Assembly: GCA_029851415.1 (NCBI GenBank)
Contig: CM056742.1
Coordinates: 86,728,748-86,792,747, forward strand
From: Eretmocerus hayati
Lineage: Eukaryota; Arthropoda; Insecta; Hymenoptera; Aphelinidae
Length of the DNA: 64,000 nt
Direction of reading: 5' to 3'
A program made the translations under genes and the position numbers. A model generated the notes under the pieces. The model saw only the letters and a program-made list of their open reading frames with translations, did no database searches and was not told the origin of the DNA. Positions 44,506 to 55,550 of this stretch are shown here, one piece after another. Position 1 is the stretch's first letter. Every line of letters starts with the position of its first letter.

Positions 44506-44596
44506 AAAATTTCATAGACAGGATTTCTTAGCACTCAGCAAAGGTTATTCCCGACGTCTGGGCCGTTGTCGTTGGTTCTATCGTCACATCCTTTGG

Positions 44597-46512
44597 CTAA
44601 ATGATAACGGCCTCCTTTCCTTGCGGATGGTTTTCGGCTAGTTCTAACGTTTCTGGATTGCATTTCCCCTGGCACAGGACCACAGTTGAGGGCCCCGTCG
44701 GAGTAATTTCCTTTCGCACTTTTCTCTTACGAAAATAACAGAATACAAGTATAATGATTACCAAGAACATTATATGAATCATATAATTACCCCTTATGAG
44801 CCAGTGCGATTGTGTTTCGAATCGTTTATGTTGATTAAATATATTCATTTCGGTTACGAGATCTGTCAGAGCATTTTCTTTCGGTTCCCAATCACTGATA
44901 AATTGTGTGTCTTTCCCATATTCCTTGTATTGTATTTCTGCGAGTTCTGGGTATTTATTATTCACATCCAACGTGAATTGAGGTTCATATATATAACAGA
45001 CGTTGTTCAATTTCTTTTCTTCTGACTGGATACTCATCTCTTTCATTCTTAATCTACACCCCTCTTGTATCCGTAGTATCCCGGTTCCATTGATATTGAC
45101 CAATTTGTCCGAATTATCTTCACACATTATATTACCTTGCACTGGTTGTGTCACGGAGAATAGCCACGTGCCATCTGATTCTAGGAGGCTCCAATAACTG
45201 TAGTTGCCTTCTACTATTTGCATTTTACAGGAACTCAAGTCTTGCGCTCTATTCAGGAGTAAGGATAATTCGCAATCGTCATTTGTTAAGACCTCCCTCA
45301 ACGGTTTTTTCGCCCGACACATGAACCCATAATGCAGCTCCTTACAAGTTTGTAAACCGCTGTGCGTTAGTTTGAAGAAATATTGTTCTGCTTCATCCAT
45401 GACCAGGTATTTTTCGATAGGTCTGATGAGTGCGGCACGAGATGCATCTATGCCCTTTTGAGGTACTGGGATAGGATGCATCAGGTAAATTTCATAATGA
45501 GCTCGGCTTATCAGTGGTATATATAATGACACGAGTACTTTTTCTTTGTGATATACTGCATCCAACTTGAAATTTTGACTAACTCTTCTAGCCTAATGTG
45601 TTCCAATAGAAGAGGAAATTTGTAATCCTTCATGTGGCTGTTCAAATCCTGATTGATACTTGTGAGAATTTTTGGAGTTAGGATATCCGGATGTACTCTG
45701 CCATCTCTCAAGTACTGTAAAATGTCCAAGAACTTCTCACTAGCGTCAATCATGTGATCGAATGTTCTTTGGGCTTCTCTTACTAGTGGAAGCATATCGA
45801 ATGAATAGGTGGAGTCTAATACATTGAATTTATCTAATTCCTTATGAATTTCGTAGAGCATTTCTTGTTGATTTTTTGTGATGTCGTATAATTCCTTCAA
45901 TGCCCCTATTACAATGTGTTGGCTATTGTTGTGAATTTTGATCAGCTCCTTCTGGTCGATGAATAAGGTATCAATATTATGATAAATTTCTTCAGCATCG
46001 TCGAGCGTCAACAGACCAAATAAACTTCTACTTAATTTTCCTACAATACCCAATGGCACTATTTTGCTAATGCTCCTCAGGACTCGTATATTTTCCGGGC
46101 CGTTTTGTCTAAGAGCCTCGGCCATCTTACGGATTCGATTATGGGTCTCCGAAAGACGTTTTTCTACTCTCTTCAGGTATGCTGGATCAATCACCGCATG
46201 ACAACCTCTGGTATACCTCACGCAATCATCATCGCATTCCAGTTTACCCTTATCCACGGATCGTAGACATGCGTTCAATAAGTTGTCTACTCCTACTATT
46301 GGTGTATGACTTGCGATAAAGTACTCGATATCTAGGGTAATAATCACTTTCCAGGTCGCTTCTTCCAGAAACATGCGTCCCACATGTTCAAAGTATAGTC
46401 CAGAGCTATGCTTGAGGGATACAAAATTTTCACTTGGTGTTATTCTCAGTTTGCTGCAATTTCCGAAGAAGGATAGAGCTGTCACAAGGCAGATTCCGGC
46501 TTTCCACATCAT
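44597..46512 (-). pseudogene. env: Element 2 envelope, baculovirus F-like (one frameshift)
   Basis: F-like class I fusion proteins are the usual env of insect errantiviruses. The frame from ATG 46512 has a signal peptide (AGICLVTALSFFG) and SSGLYFEHVGRMFL. A fusion-peptide-like segment follows (IVPLGIVGKLSRSLFGLL after RSISK near residue 150), then long heptad helices. A one-base shift near 45540-45560 moves reading to the frame ending at 44597. That part has a Cys-rich domain (TCKELHYGFMC, GNIMCEDNSDK), a transmembrane helix (IMFLVIIILVFCYF) and a basic cytoplasmic tail. A canonical furin site R-x-K/R-R is not obvious before the fusion segment. The family assignment is firm; function is lost through the frameshift. 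Confidence 0.82.
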
Positions 46513-46530
46513 GTCTGTAATTTTTAATGA
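46513..46530 (-). promoter_or_regulatory. Splice acceptor for element 2 env
   Basis: On the minus strand AAAAATTACAG lies two bases before the env ATG at 46512. As in element 1, this supports a spliced env RNA. Confidence 0.55.
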
Positions 46531-46538
46531 ATATTAAC

Positions 46539-47556
46539 TCATGAGCTGTCTTGTTCTTTCGGGACAGGTTTCAGTTTGTCAACGTGTTTCCTTATAATTT
46601 TTCCATTTGGTAATATCAATATGGCATTCTTTCTGCCGACAATATCTATTATCTCCAAAGGTTGATTATAAAATCTATCAAACTTATGTACTCGTGGTTC
46701 CTTGATTACCCAAGCGAATTGGCCAACTTCAGCTGTGAATGGTTTCAACTTCCTGTCATACCATTCCTTTGATTTTAATTTTTCTTTGACCTGTCTTTCT
46801 CCTGCTAGAATCTTCATTTCTGACAATCTTTGGATAAGATCTTGGAGATACACATTGTATGTACGCAATCTCTCATCTTCTGGAATTCTGAGCGGGAATC
46901 GTGCGATTTTCCCATATACTAATTCGAACGGTGTGAAATTTGTGGTGGAATGAATACTGGTATTGAAAGTGAACGCGGCGAACGGCGCTAGGTTATCCCA
47001 ATCATCATATTGTTCCGAATTTGTTCTCATGAAATCACCTAAGGTTGCATGACTTCTTTCCAAACTTCCGTTAGTCTCGGGTCTATATCCTGAGCTAACC
47101 AAATGATTGATTTTGAAAGTGCACAGAAGTGCTTCTACCAATTCGGACATAAAACTTGTTCCGCGATCTGATAATATTGCCCTTGGTGCTCCAAAGTGGC
47201 AAATAAGATGTTTGGCCAACGCATCAGCGATCGTTGTCGCTCTAAGGTCTTTGATTGGCACTATTATCACATATTTAGTCAGATTACATAGCATTGTTAA
47301 CAAATGACAATTTCCTCGCGGCGTCGTACGCAATTTTCCTACAGTATCAATAGATACCTTATCGAAGGCTTCGATCGAAGTATCTATTATTATCATAGGA
47401 TCCCTGGTCTTTGCGCGATCAAATTTCCTTTCTTGACAGCTTGGACATCGCCGGATATAATCTAAGATGTCGTTTCTCATACCTGGCCAATAATATCTCT
47501 CCCGAATCTTTTGATATGTCTGGTTAACACCCTTATGACCTCCAACTAATGTGTCG
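46539..47556 (-). pseudogene. pol: Element 2 integrase
   Basis: Integrase inserts the element cDNA into chromosomes. The zinc finger starts just upstream of the ATG at 47480, with an LHDTLVGGHKG segment (His pair) and then CPSCQ (Cys pair). The catalytic core has Asp in SIDTVGKL, Asp in ILSDRGTSF and Glu in NGSLERSHATL, all in place. The C-terminal domain includes FTPFELVYGKIARFP and VGQFAWVIKEPR, with FYNQPLEIIDI in the position of the GPF/Y module. It is joined to the linker region by a one-base shift near 47557 and ends 24 bases before the env signal region. Confidence 0.88.
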
Positions 47557-48984
47557 TGAAGAGTTGATTATTTCTTTCCGGTCTTCTTTCCTTAGGAGTT
47601 CTGCTTTGCCATAACATATGATTATCTTCATAGCTTTTTCTTTGAAGGTTTCAGAAATCAATTCAGTTATCACACCTGCCTCTAAAGAATCGGTGATTTC
47701 ACCTCTCCTCGAGATACGGAAGCTCGTACATTGTTTACTAATAAGTAGGGATCTCAAATTTTTCACTGCATTCTTCAGTTGAAGTACATTGATAGGATCG
47801 TTATAGCGTTCTCCTATCACCACAGTAAATATTGTATGGCCTTTATACGGCGTGGTCATAATCTGTCTTAATTTTGGATGACTCAATTTTAACCCTGTGA
47901 GCTCAATAGCATGTATTTCACTGAGCAGCCTAATTACCGAAGAAGCTGGAAAACAGTCCTTGGTGATGAAATGTACTAGATTATCCCTTTTATATGTCAA
48001 GCACTGTCTCGACATAATGATCTTTTGTTCTGCTTTTAAATGATCCACCGGATCCATCTCCTCACTTTCTGATGGAGCTCGTTCTGATAATTGATTCATT
48101 CGCGGGTCAACGGGTTTGTCAAACGGAATAAAAGGTACCAGGATGGTAATGTCTAATTTCGGTGGTTCTGTGAAGTTGAGCTGGACTGAGGAGTTCTCAT
48201 TCACCTCGGGTATTTCTTCTAGACGCTCTGCTACATCTATTCCGCCACACTTCTCTCCTGGCAAGGGCGTACTTTTGGCACATGGTTGACCCATTTTGAT
48301 GTTGGGCGTTACAGAAATGGCTCGACTCGGCCCGGCAGTTATAACATCATTTAATTCACCTCCAATAGGATTTTCTCTTGCTTCTAATTCTGCTTGAGCT
48401 CTCCTCACAATACTTCCTACTCTCTCCTGCATAATATCGTCTGTTAAGTTTTCATCGTCGTAAGGATCCAGTTGCTCCAAGAGTTCTCTAGTATTATCTC
48501 CTGGACCCCGGCCATCGGAATAATATGTATCATGCAATATAGTTTTCTCGACAGTGATTTCACTATCCGATGCAATGTGGTCTGGTTCATCATCAATCTC
48601 CTCTGTATCACCTCCATCTGAGCTCCCGTCTCCTGAGTCACTTAACTCAGTTGACTTACCTTGAGACCTTCTCAGATGTATTTCCTGTTATTGTCGTCTC
48701 ATTCCCTCTACTTCTTCTCGTAAAACACTAATTCTCTTACATACCTCATCATACTCCGATTTTAGTTCAGACAGGCTCATATCAGACTTATCTTGAGAAT
48801 CACTGGGTGGTGCGGCATCAATTTGGACCTCTATATCGTTTGCAGCCATTAATTCCTTCTCTGGTTCACTTGATTCCGTGGCAGTATTTTGTTTTTGTTG
48901 TTCTTCGGTCTCTTCATCCTTTAAACCCCCTATAACGATTGTCTGAAAGAGGTGCTCCAGAATCGTCATTCTCTTCTGTGTCAA
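47533..48984 (-). pseudogene. pol: Element 2 Pol linker with macrodomain-like segment
   Basis: This part of Pol lies between RNase H and integrase. Two open stretches in the same frame (48984-48688 and 48537-47533) are separated by a TAA at about 48688. The first is acidic and coiled-coil-like (SELKSEYDEVCKRISVLREE). The second is acidic, then folds at 47990-47607 into a macrodomain-like pattern. That pattern has NLVHFITKDCFPASSV, TIFTVVIGERYND, a helix VLQLKNAVKNLRSLLI, then RRGEITDSLEAGVITELI in the Gly-rich loop position and MKIIICYGK as the last strand. It aligns in order and position with the element 1 segment. The frame is shifted relative to both RNase H and integrase. Confidence 0.6.
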
Positions 48985-49840
48985 CGGCAGTTGATGACAA
49001 GAAGAATGCGTCAGTCCCAGCCACTGCTACGTGTGAATAATCGATGCTAGCTGCTGGTTCTATTATGTTTGGTTGAAGTTCCGGCAATATAGCGGGAATA
49101 GGATAAATGGTTCCTCCAAGACTCTTATTTTCGGGTGATTGCTCCTCCGTTTCCTGTTTGATTTCCGCTGCCTTCCTGGCTCTTGTTCTACTAGCTATAA
49201 CGCTTTGATCTAATTCCACTGGTCTTCTTCTCGTTTTTGAACCTTTGGGTCGTCCTTTGGGTTTTGCTCCACTCTTAGAGTCTTCACCTAACGTGTTCGC
49301 TCTTGGTCTTCCAATAGTAACCGGCGGGGATTCCTGAGCTAATCTATCTCTTGTCGCCTTTTCCCTCATGGGAGCAGATCTTGTTAGTCTTGGCTGCGTT
49401 GGCGGTGGTGGAGTCCCTCTACCTTGATTTTCATCTGCGTTCTTTTTGGCTGCTTTTCTGGCTATCATGAGTATTCGTAATAAGTATAAATTTTTATTAA
49501 TTCCTTCCTCTTCAACCGGATTACGAGACAATGCATCAGCATTGCTATTGAGTTTTCCTGGTTTGTATTTGAAAATATATTCAAAATCTGTGAATTTAAA
49601 CATCCAGCGCATTAATCTTTGGCCTGGATCTTTGCGATTATGCATCCGACTTAACGGTCCATGATCCGCAACTAATGTGAACTTTCTACCAAACAGATAA
49701 GGGCGAAAATGATGCATGGCATAGAGAGCTGTAAGGCACTCTTTCTCGGTCGTGTGGTAGTTTTTCTCGTGCTTGTTCAGTACCCTTGATAAGTAGGCTA
49801 CAGGATGATAAAACCCATCCTTCTGCTGACTAAGTACGGC
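48914..49840 (-). pseudogene. pol: Element 2 RNase H C-terminal part and linker
   Basis: This continues directly from the RT frame after the TGA at 49841-49843, which lies inside RNase H just after TDSSNYAI. Visible motifs are YLFGRKFTLVADHGPL with the third acidic residue, then NADALSRNPVEEE closing RNase H. A Pro/Arg/Lys-rich linker follows (TPPPPTQPRLTRSAP). A frameshift near 48914-48984 leads into the next linker frame. Confidence 0.75.
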
Positions 49841-50830
49841 TCATATAGCATAGTTCGAGCTATCTGTAGTCAAAGTGAAAGGCTTATCATAATCAGGAAA
49901 TAATAAAATTGGAGCCTTGCACAGGTGTTCCTCGAGAACTTGGAAAGCTTCTTCCTCTTCCTCTTTCCAATAAAAGTGTTGTGACTTCTTTGTGAGATCG
50001 AACAACGGTTTGGCAATTTTTGAGAAGACTTTGATGAATCTGCGATAGTATCCTACAAGTCCTAGAAACTGTCTCACATTTTTCTGGGTTTTTGGAGTTG
50101 GAAAATCCTTGACGGCTGAAATCTTTTCAGGGTCTGGTTCTTCTCCTCTTTCACTTACAATGTGCCCTAAAAATGCGACTTCTTTCCTCAGAAACTCGAC
50201 TTTGTCGGCTTGCAACACCAGATTCGCGGCTCTCAGCCGGTCAAAGAATAGGTGAACCTTCGCATTATGTTCTTCCAAGGTCCTCGCAAAGATGATGACG
50301 TCATCGAGATAAACCAGCATATGCTCTTCAATCAATCCACTCAGTACGCGATCCATCATGCGCTGGAAAGAAGCTGGAGCATTACGCAACCCTTCAGGCA
50401 TACGCCGAAATTGATGGTGCCACTTAAATGAGAACGTGGTCTTGAATTTCTCCGATTCTTTCAATGGAATTTGTTGAAATCCTGAAGCGAGGTCAAACGT
50501 CGAAAAGTACATAGCACCTCCTAATCGGTCCAAGATATTAGCTATATTCGGTAGCGGATAAGCATCCCCTATGGTTTTCTTGTTCAATTCCGGAAAATCT
50601 ATCACAACCCTCCATCTGGGCCTTCCTCGACTGTCTGGTTGTTTCGCAACTACCCAAACTGGTGAATTGTATGGTGAACATGATGGTTCAATTATGCCGT
50701 CTTTCAGCTTCTTACTAATATGCTCTTCTAGTACCTGACAATGAATAGGGGGATGTCGATATTGTTTGGTATTCAAAGGAATGCCATCCGTGAATGGAAT
50801 CTCATGCTCTATAACATGGGTGCATGGCAA
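49841..50830 (-). pseudogene. pol: Element 2 reverse transcriptase
   Basis: Gypsy-type RT with all landmarks: YNSPVWVVAKQPDSRGRPRW, RVVIDFPELNKKT, palm Asp in YFSTFDLASGFQQIP, FRRMPEGLRNAPASFQRMMD, catalytic YLDDVIIFART, then the connection FPTPKTQKNVRQFLGLVGYYR and the start of RNase H (TLTTDSSNYAI). It ends at a TGA (49841-49843) where the family has Gly. The first codon listed is a TTG; the true frame comes from protease through a one-base shift near 50840. Confidence 0.9.
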
Positions 50831-51749
50831 CTCGTCTCCAGGTAATGGGAAAACATCGATCTACATAGTCTCCAATCAGTTGTTCCACTGCCTGTCGTTC
50901 TTCGGGATTTAGATGATTTTTGCGTATTAGCTCCTTGATTTTCTCGGCTCGCTGTCTCAACTCAACTATTGGTGAGATTCCATCATTCGAATCAGAATCC
51001 GATTCAAAAGGCGGTTCATAATATTCATGTTCCAATATTTGCTTGGGGTCGACATCGATATAAACATCTTCTTCTCGCGTATTGATCGCTAAAATATTAC
51101 ACTGGCCGTTATCATTCGTGACAAGGCCTTCTCCTAAGTACACTCCTTCTATTGCTTCTATTCGAGGTAGGTATCCATCCTTCAAATCTGTCTGGACCAA
51201 GTTAATTCTGATTATTGCTGCTGTTCTGCTTCGTATGATATGACGGGTTGCTTTTATTTTATTGGTTGTGCTTTCTTGCGTATCTGTTTTATCAGGAGCA
51301 TGGGTTGACTGTTGATCTTGTTCGCTATCAACATCCGTAGATAAATTTCCATCATCCTCCAAATCATTTTCCTCGTCTGTCGAGAATTCTAGCTTGGGTT
51401 TCCGTGCAATCTTCTTTTCCTCCTTCCTCGGTTCTCTCTCTAAGATGAAAGGCATTGGGTGCATAAGATCTGCGTTTACCACCATAGCTTTCGTATGGTA
51501 ATTTATGACAGCTTCGGAGTTCCAGAAGTATTGGCGTCCCAAGAGTCCATCAGTTTCAATTGGGAACTCATCTGGCACAATGAAGAACGGCTGCAGCTTA
51601 CCTTTCACTGTTAGGTAGGTAAATCCTAAGGATTTCACTATATCTGAAGGGCCTATGCCTGTGAATTCAGCATCGTTCTTCAATACCTCTAGATCTGGTT
51701 TCAAAACCTTCTTCTTGATTAAATTCACATCCGATGCATCATCTAGCAT
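50802..51749 (-). pseudogene. pol: Element 2 protease and Pol spacer
   Basis: A single retropepsin-like domain at the N-terminus, with MLDDASDVNLI where D-S/T-G-A is expected. The catalytic triad reads D-D-A, so the active Gly and Thr/Ser are lost. The flap and helix parts remain (FTGIGPSDIVKSLG, ETDGLLGRQYFWNSEAVINY). An acidic, Thr/Gln-rich spacer leads to RT. The frame differs from gag (51827-53341) and from RT; the RT junction near 50840 needs a one-base shift. Confidence 0.75.
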
Positions 51750-51826
51750 GAACCTAGCCCATGCCTTGGTAAGCTCAGGAACACGTGTTCGTATTACTGT
51801 TTCTCCTTTGTGTATTGCTGCAGGGA

Positions 51827-53341
51827 TTACAGATCCCCAGCACGGCTCAATTCCTGAGCGGATCCCGTCAGCTGGCGGAGTAGCACGACTCGTGACTGAT
51901 TTGATTGTGCATTCGTTTGTTGAGATGATTGCGGGGTCCGAGAATCGGATTGTTGGTTTGGCACTGTATTGTCCCTCGGTATGACTTCCCGTGGTGCAGG
52001 TGTTGGTGCTCCCCTGTTGTCCTGATGTTGTTCCTGTGTGGGCCGGAACTGATTCCGCTGGTAAGACTGAGTTGCTTGTTGATAATTCCGACCGTTCGAG
52101 GGTTGGGAATTCTGACGCGGATGACTCCCTTGGGGCTGATAATTCCGCTGGTATTCGGTTTGATATGGGTAAGCGTCTCTTGAGGGGCCTTGATACTCGT
52201 TCGTTACTCGATTGATATAGTTGTTCCGTTGTTGCGGAAGTTGGTATCCAGCTGGTGGTGGGTTGGAAAAATTGCTCTGTCGTAACGGGGGCTGATATAA
52301 TTGTCTCTGCTGTCCATAATTCTGTTGGTAATGGCCCGCCACTTCTGGGCGACGAGCCCCATAGGAGTTTAAATTCTCCCGTCTCGGTCCATCTAAACTT
52401 CGCTCATATCCACCTGGCCTGAAGTTTGGCCTGTCCATGTTTCTATTGTTCTGGTGGGTATCTCTGAAATGATTAGTATTCCCGCTCATCGGTGAGTCTC
52501 TATCTCTGGTATAGGTTAAGGGTCGGTCTCTTGGTGTATGATTATACTCCATGTTATACAATCGTGCTTGAGTGGTTTCAGGTTCCCGTTGTAGGAGCCG
52601 TATTTGCCCATTATAAGGCCTTTCCTGCTGATACTTCGGCCGTGTATCCGAGATCATTTTTGCGGCCATCCTTACTTCTAGGCGAGCTGCCTCTTCATAT
52701 GCCTGCTCTAGGTCTTCAGGCCTGCGTAAATCGACTGATTTGCTAAGGTCCGGGGGGAGTCCCCGGATGAATGCATCTACTGCCGTAGATTTCAGTGGCT
52801 TCATCATAACTGCGTTATACTGATCACCTAACTCTTCCTGTAACGCCTTTTCTGCACTCGCAATTAGGGAATTCAAATAGTCATAATATTCTCCTATCGA
52901 TTGTCCCTGTTTCATACGTAGGTTTCCTATTTTGTTGCAATAAAAGCTGTGGTCGCGCCCTACAGCAAAACGCCCTTTTAGATGCTTCAATAGTTTGTCC
53001 AAGGTATCTTATGTTTTTCCGGCAATACTATCTCTTGCTGCTCCTCTCAATTCTCCTTTTACTGCTTTCAAATAGTCTGCTTTCTGATCTGCCTCAATCC
53101 ACGCTTCTCCAGTGGTTACTGTTTGGGCATATTCTTTGAGTGGCATATTTCTGCCATCGAATTGTGGTATACGTTGCACTGCATATTGTAGTGAGAAGTT
53201 ATGTGTAAATGCATCCGCTATCGTCTTCACTGTTTCTTCGTCCATTTTGGTTTCTATGGGCTGATCTTCGCCTTGATCTTCTGGTGATACTGATCTGCTA
53301 GGAGTAAGTTGTGGGCTACCCCCTTCGGGGGTATTTGGCAT
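51827..53341 (-). pseudogene. gag: Element 2 Gag (one stop)
   Basis: Starts at ATG 53341. A Pro/Ser/Glu-rich N-terminus is followed by a capsid region (VQRIPQFDGRNMPLKEY, DQKADYLKAVKGELRGAARD). A TAA at 53009-53011 interrupts the frame, which continues with LKHLKGRFAVGRDHSFYCNK, VDAFIRGLPPDLSKSV and EQAYEEAARLEVRM, typical of Gypsy capsids. The C-terminal ~220 residues are very rich in Gln, Asn, Arg, Tyr and Pro (QQNYGQQRQLYQPPLRQSN) without zinc knuckles, an errantivirus-like nucleocapsid substitute. In-frame stops upstream support 53341 as the start. Confidence 0.82.
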
Positions 53342-53427
53342 TGGATCGAGGCAATGGATTGAGATTTAAATAATTTGGGAGGATGGCATTCTAACTACTT
53401 GATCATTATTGTCTCTTACTTTCTCTC

Positions 53428-54070
53428 TCATTTCCTTCGCGATGTACGTATCTTAGCTACGCAACCGATACACGAATGGGTCGTTGGGGTCCTCCGCGGC
53501 CTAAGACTTAAATTTGATTGGTTCCCTTTGTCAAAGTGCCGACTAAGGTCCCTTATTTTCTTCCTCAAGTGCTTGCTTTCACTATTCACGATCTCGCACA
53601 ATTCGTTGATAATTGCTATCAATCGATCGACCTTAGTTTCCAGTCTGTGATTAGATTGGTGGAGTCTAATTTCTATGATGTTATGGTTTTGATTCAACTC
53701 GTGTTGACTAGAAAGGATACTGTTTTGGCTTTAGGCGATTAAAAACAATCCACTCACTCTTCCGTCCTGTCGTATGAACGCGTTTTCTAAGAGACTCCAA
53801 CGATTTGCTAATATCTCTTCTGAATGTGGTTTCACCCGGGCCATTTATTCGTTTTTCAATTGTTATCATCAATTTTATAAGCTCCTCGAGATATTCAGAA
53901 TATTCCTCAATGGGCAAACTGGTTTCGACTGAGGTTTCGCGAAAAATGTGTTGAACCAGGTCTTCGGACTCTGTTATTTTTCCGGCAGCAGTTGTAATTA
54001 CTTGTTTTGCTTTATTTGTGCCAACTTCGGGCTTAATTTTTATTTGCTTGCCTCTCCTTACTTTTGGCAT
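53428..54070 (-). pseudogene. Element 2 ORF upstream of gag (coiled coil, one shift)
   Basis: Not recognised. An ATG at 54070 opens a 120-codon basic frame (MPKVRRGKQIKIKPE start, then helices SEYLEELIKLMITIEKR). It runs into a one-base shift near 53710 and continues as a frame with a coiled-coil-like stretch (LETKVDRLIAIINELCEIVN) and a basic, Cys-containing tail. It lies between the repeat array in the leader and gag, in the same orientation, so it is probably an accessory protein of the element. Element 1 also has an ORF in this place, but the two show no clear similarity. An alternative is a detached N-terminal part of Gag. Confidence 0.5.
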
Positions 54071-54100
54071 ATGTCAGAGGAAGGGTAGGCTCAGTGTTAG

Positions 54101-55010
54101 GGATATCCGGTGCAAATTTAATGCACACGGAGGAATAAGCAGGTACGCGTGCAGCTGAATGCACAGCGTTGGATTTTCAGGGATATCCGCTGCAAATTTA
54201 ATGCACACGGGGGAATAAGCAGGTACGCGTGCAACTGAATGCACAGCGTTGGATTTTCAGAAATATCCGGTGCAAATTTAATGCACACGGGGGAATAAGC
54301 AGGTACGCGTGCAACTGAATGCACAGCGTTGAATTTTCAGGAATATCCGGTGCAAATTCAATGCACACGGAAGAATAAGCAGGTACGCGTGCAGCTGAAT
54401 GCACAGCGTTGGATTTTGAGGGATATCCGCTGCAAATTTAATGCACACGGGGAATAAGCAGGTACGCGTGCAACTGAATGCACAGCGTTGGATTCTCAGA
54501 AATATCCGGTGCAAATTTAATGCACACGGGGGAATAAGCAGGTACGCGTGCAACTGAGTGCAAAGCGTTGGATTTTGAGGGATATCCGCTGCAAATTTAA
54601 TGCACACGGGGGGATAAGCAGGTACGCGTGTAACTGAATGCACAGCGTTGGATTTTCAGAAATATCCGGTGCAAATTTAATGCACACGGGGGAATAAGCA
54701 GGTACGCGTGCAACTGAATGCACAGCGTTGAATTTTCAGGAATATCCGAGGCAAATTTAATGCACACGGGGGAATAAGCAGGTACGCGTGCAACTGAATG
54801 CACAGCGTTGGATTTCCAGGGATATCCGGTGCAAATTCAATGCACACGGGGGAATAAGCAGGTACGCGTGCAACTGAATGCACAGTGTTGGATCTTCAGG
54901 AATATCTGGTGCAAACTTAATGCACACGGGGGAATAAGCAGGTACGAATATTTGGAAACCCGGTGCAAGTTAATGCACACGGTGGTATGGGCAGGTATGA
55001 ATATTCTTGC
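54101..55010. repeat. 80-bp minisatellite in element 2 leader
   Basis: Eleven head-to-tail units of 79-80 bp start at 54101, 54181, 54261, 54341, 54421, 54500, 54580, 54660, 54740, 54820 and 54900, followed by a degenerate tail. Each contains GTGCAAATTTAATGCAC, an inverted repeat with 5-bp arms, and GGTACGCGTGC. Unit types recur in the order ...CCGC, AAATATCC, GAATATCC (54181-54420 and 54580-54819), a three-unit higher-order pattern. Open frames through it are by-products of the 80-bp period. Confidence 0.92.
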
Positions 55011-55550
55011 CCTTCCGTAAGTAGCGAATTCTACCTCAGCTGATGGCTGATCGGGTATCAAAACATCGATGACAAATTTCAGCAGAACACAATTCGAAAA
55101 GGTGAAATAAATGAAATTGATCAAAAGCATACAAATAATTATTGCTACCATCAAATACCAGAACAGCATGTTTCTATTCGTACTCGAACAAGTCGAGAAT
55201 ACTATTAATTAAGAGTTTGAGTCCTAGACAAAATAGGATTATGAAGTTCGAAATAATAATAATGATCACTATTATTTGAAAAATGTTAACATTCACTTCC
55301 CCCATGGAATCTTGTAGCAAAATTTCAAATACATGAGAATGAAACGATCTATCTCAACTGAAGTAAAATATGGATTCAAGAGAATGCAATAAGTTCTGAT
55401 ATTAAGAGATCACTAACCGTGTAGTCGTGGGAAATTCTTTTGCGAAAGCCTTGGATAGTCAAATATGGCTGATTGTGCCTCCCTGTGTGTCCTATACCTT
55501 CAAGAAAGCAAGTGTTGGATGGAATGATTCAACAATATCCGATGCTATAT
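55011..55550. other. Spacer, possibly element 2 5' LTR region
   Basis: AT-rich. It should contain the 5' LTR and primer site of element 2, but I could not identify either. Confidence 0.3.

Larger units (their letters stand above)
42505..55010 (-). mobile_element. Element 2: Gypsy/errantivirus-like element with F-like env and accessory ORFs
   Basis: Minus-strand order: 80-bp array in the leader, ORF upstream of gag, gag, protease, RT, RNase H, long linker with a macrodomain-like segment, integrase, F-like env, then accessory ORFs with an RRM fold. Gag lacks zinc knuckles and has a Gln/Asn/Arg-rich tail, as in errantiviruses. The copy carries about three in-frame stops in gag-pol, one stop in accessory ORF A, and at least four one-base shifts, but all catalytic residues of RT and integrase are still visible. 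I could not find a matching LTR pair, so the outer limits are approximate. Confidence 0.75.

Noticed and set aside
54118..55169. Overlapping 68-residue Cys-rich frames across the 80-bp array
   Set aside because: Each frame is the same repeat read in successive phases; 80 is not a multiple of 3, so the frames shift and end from unit to unit.
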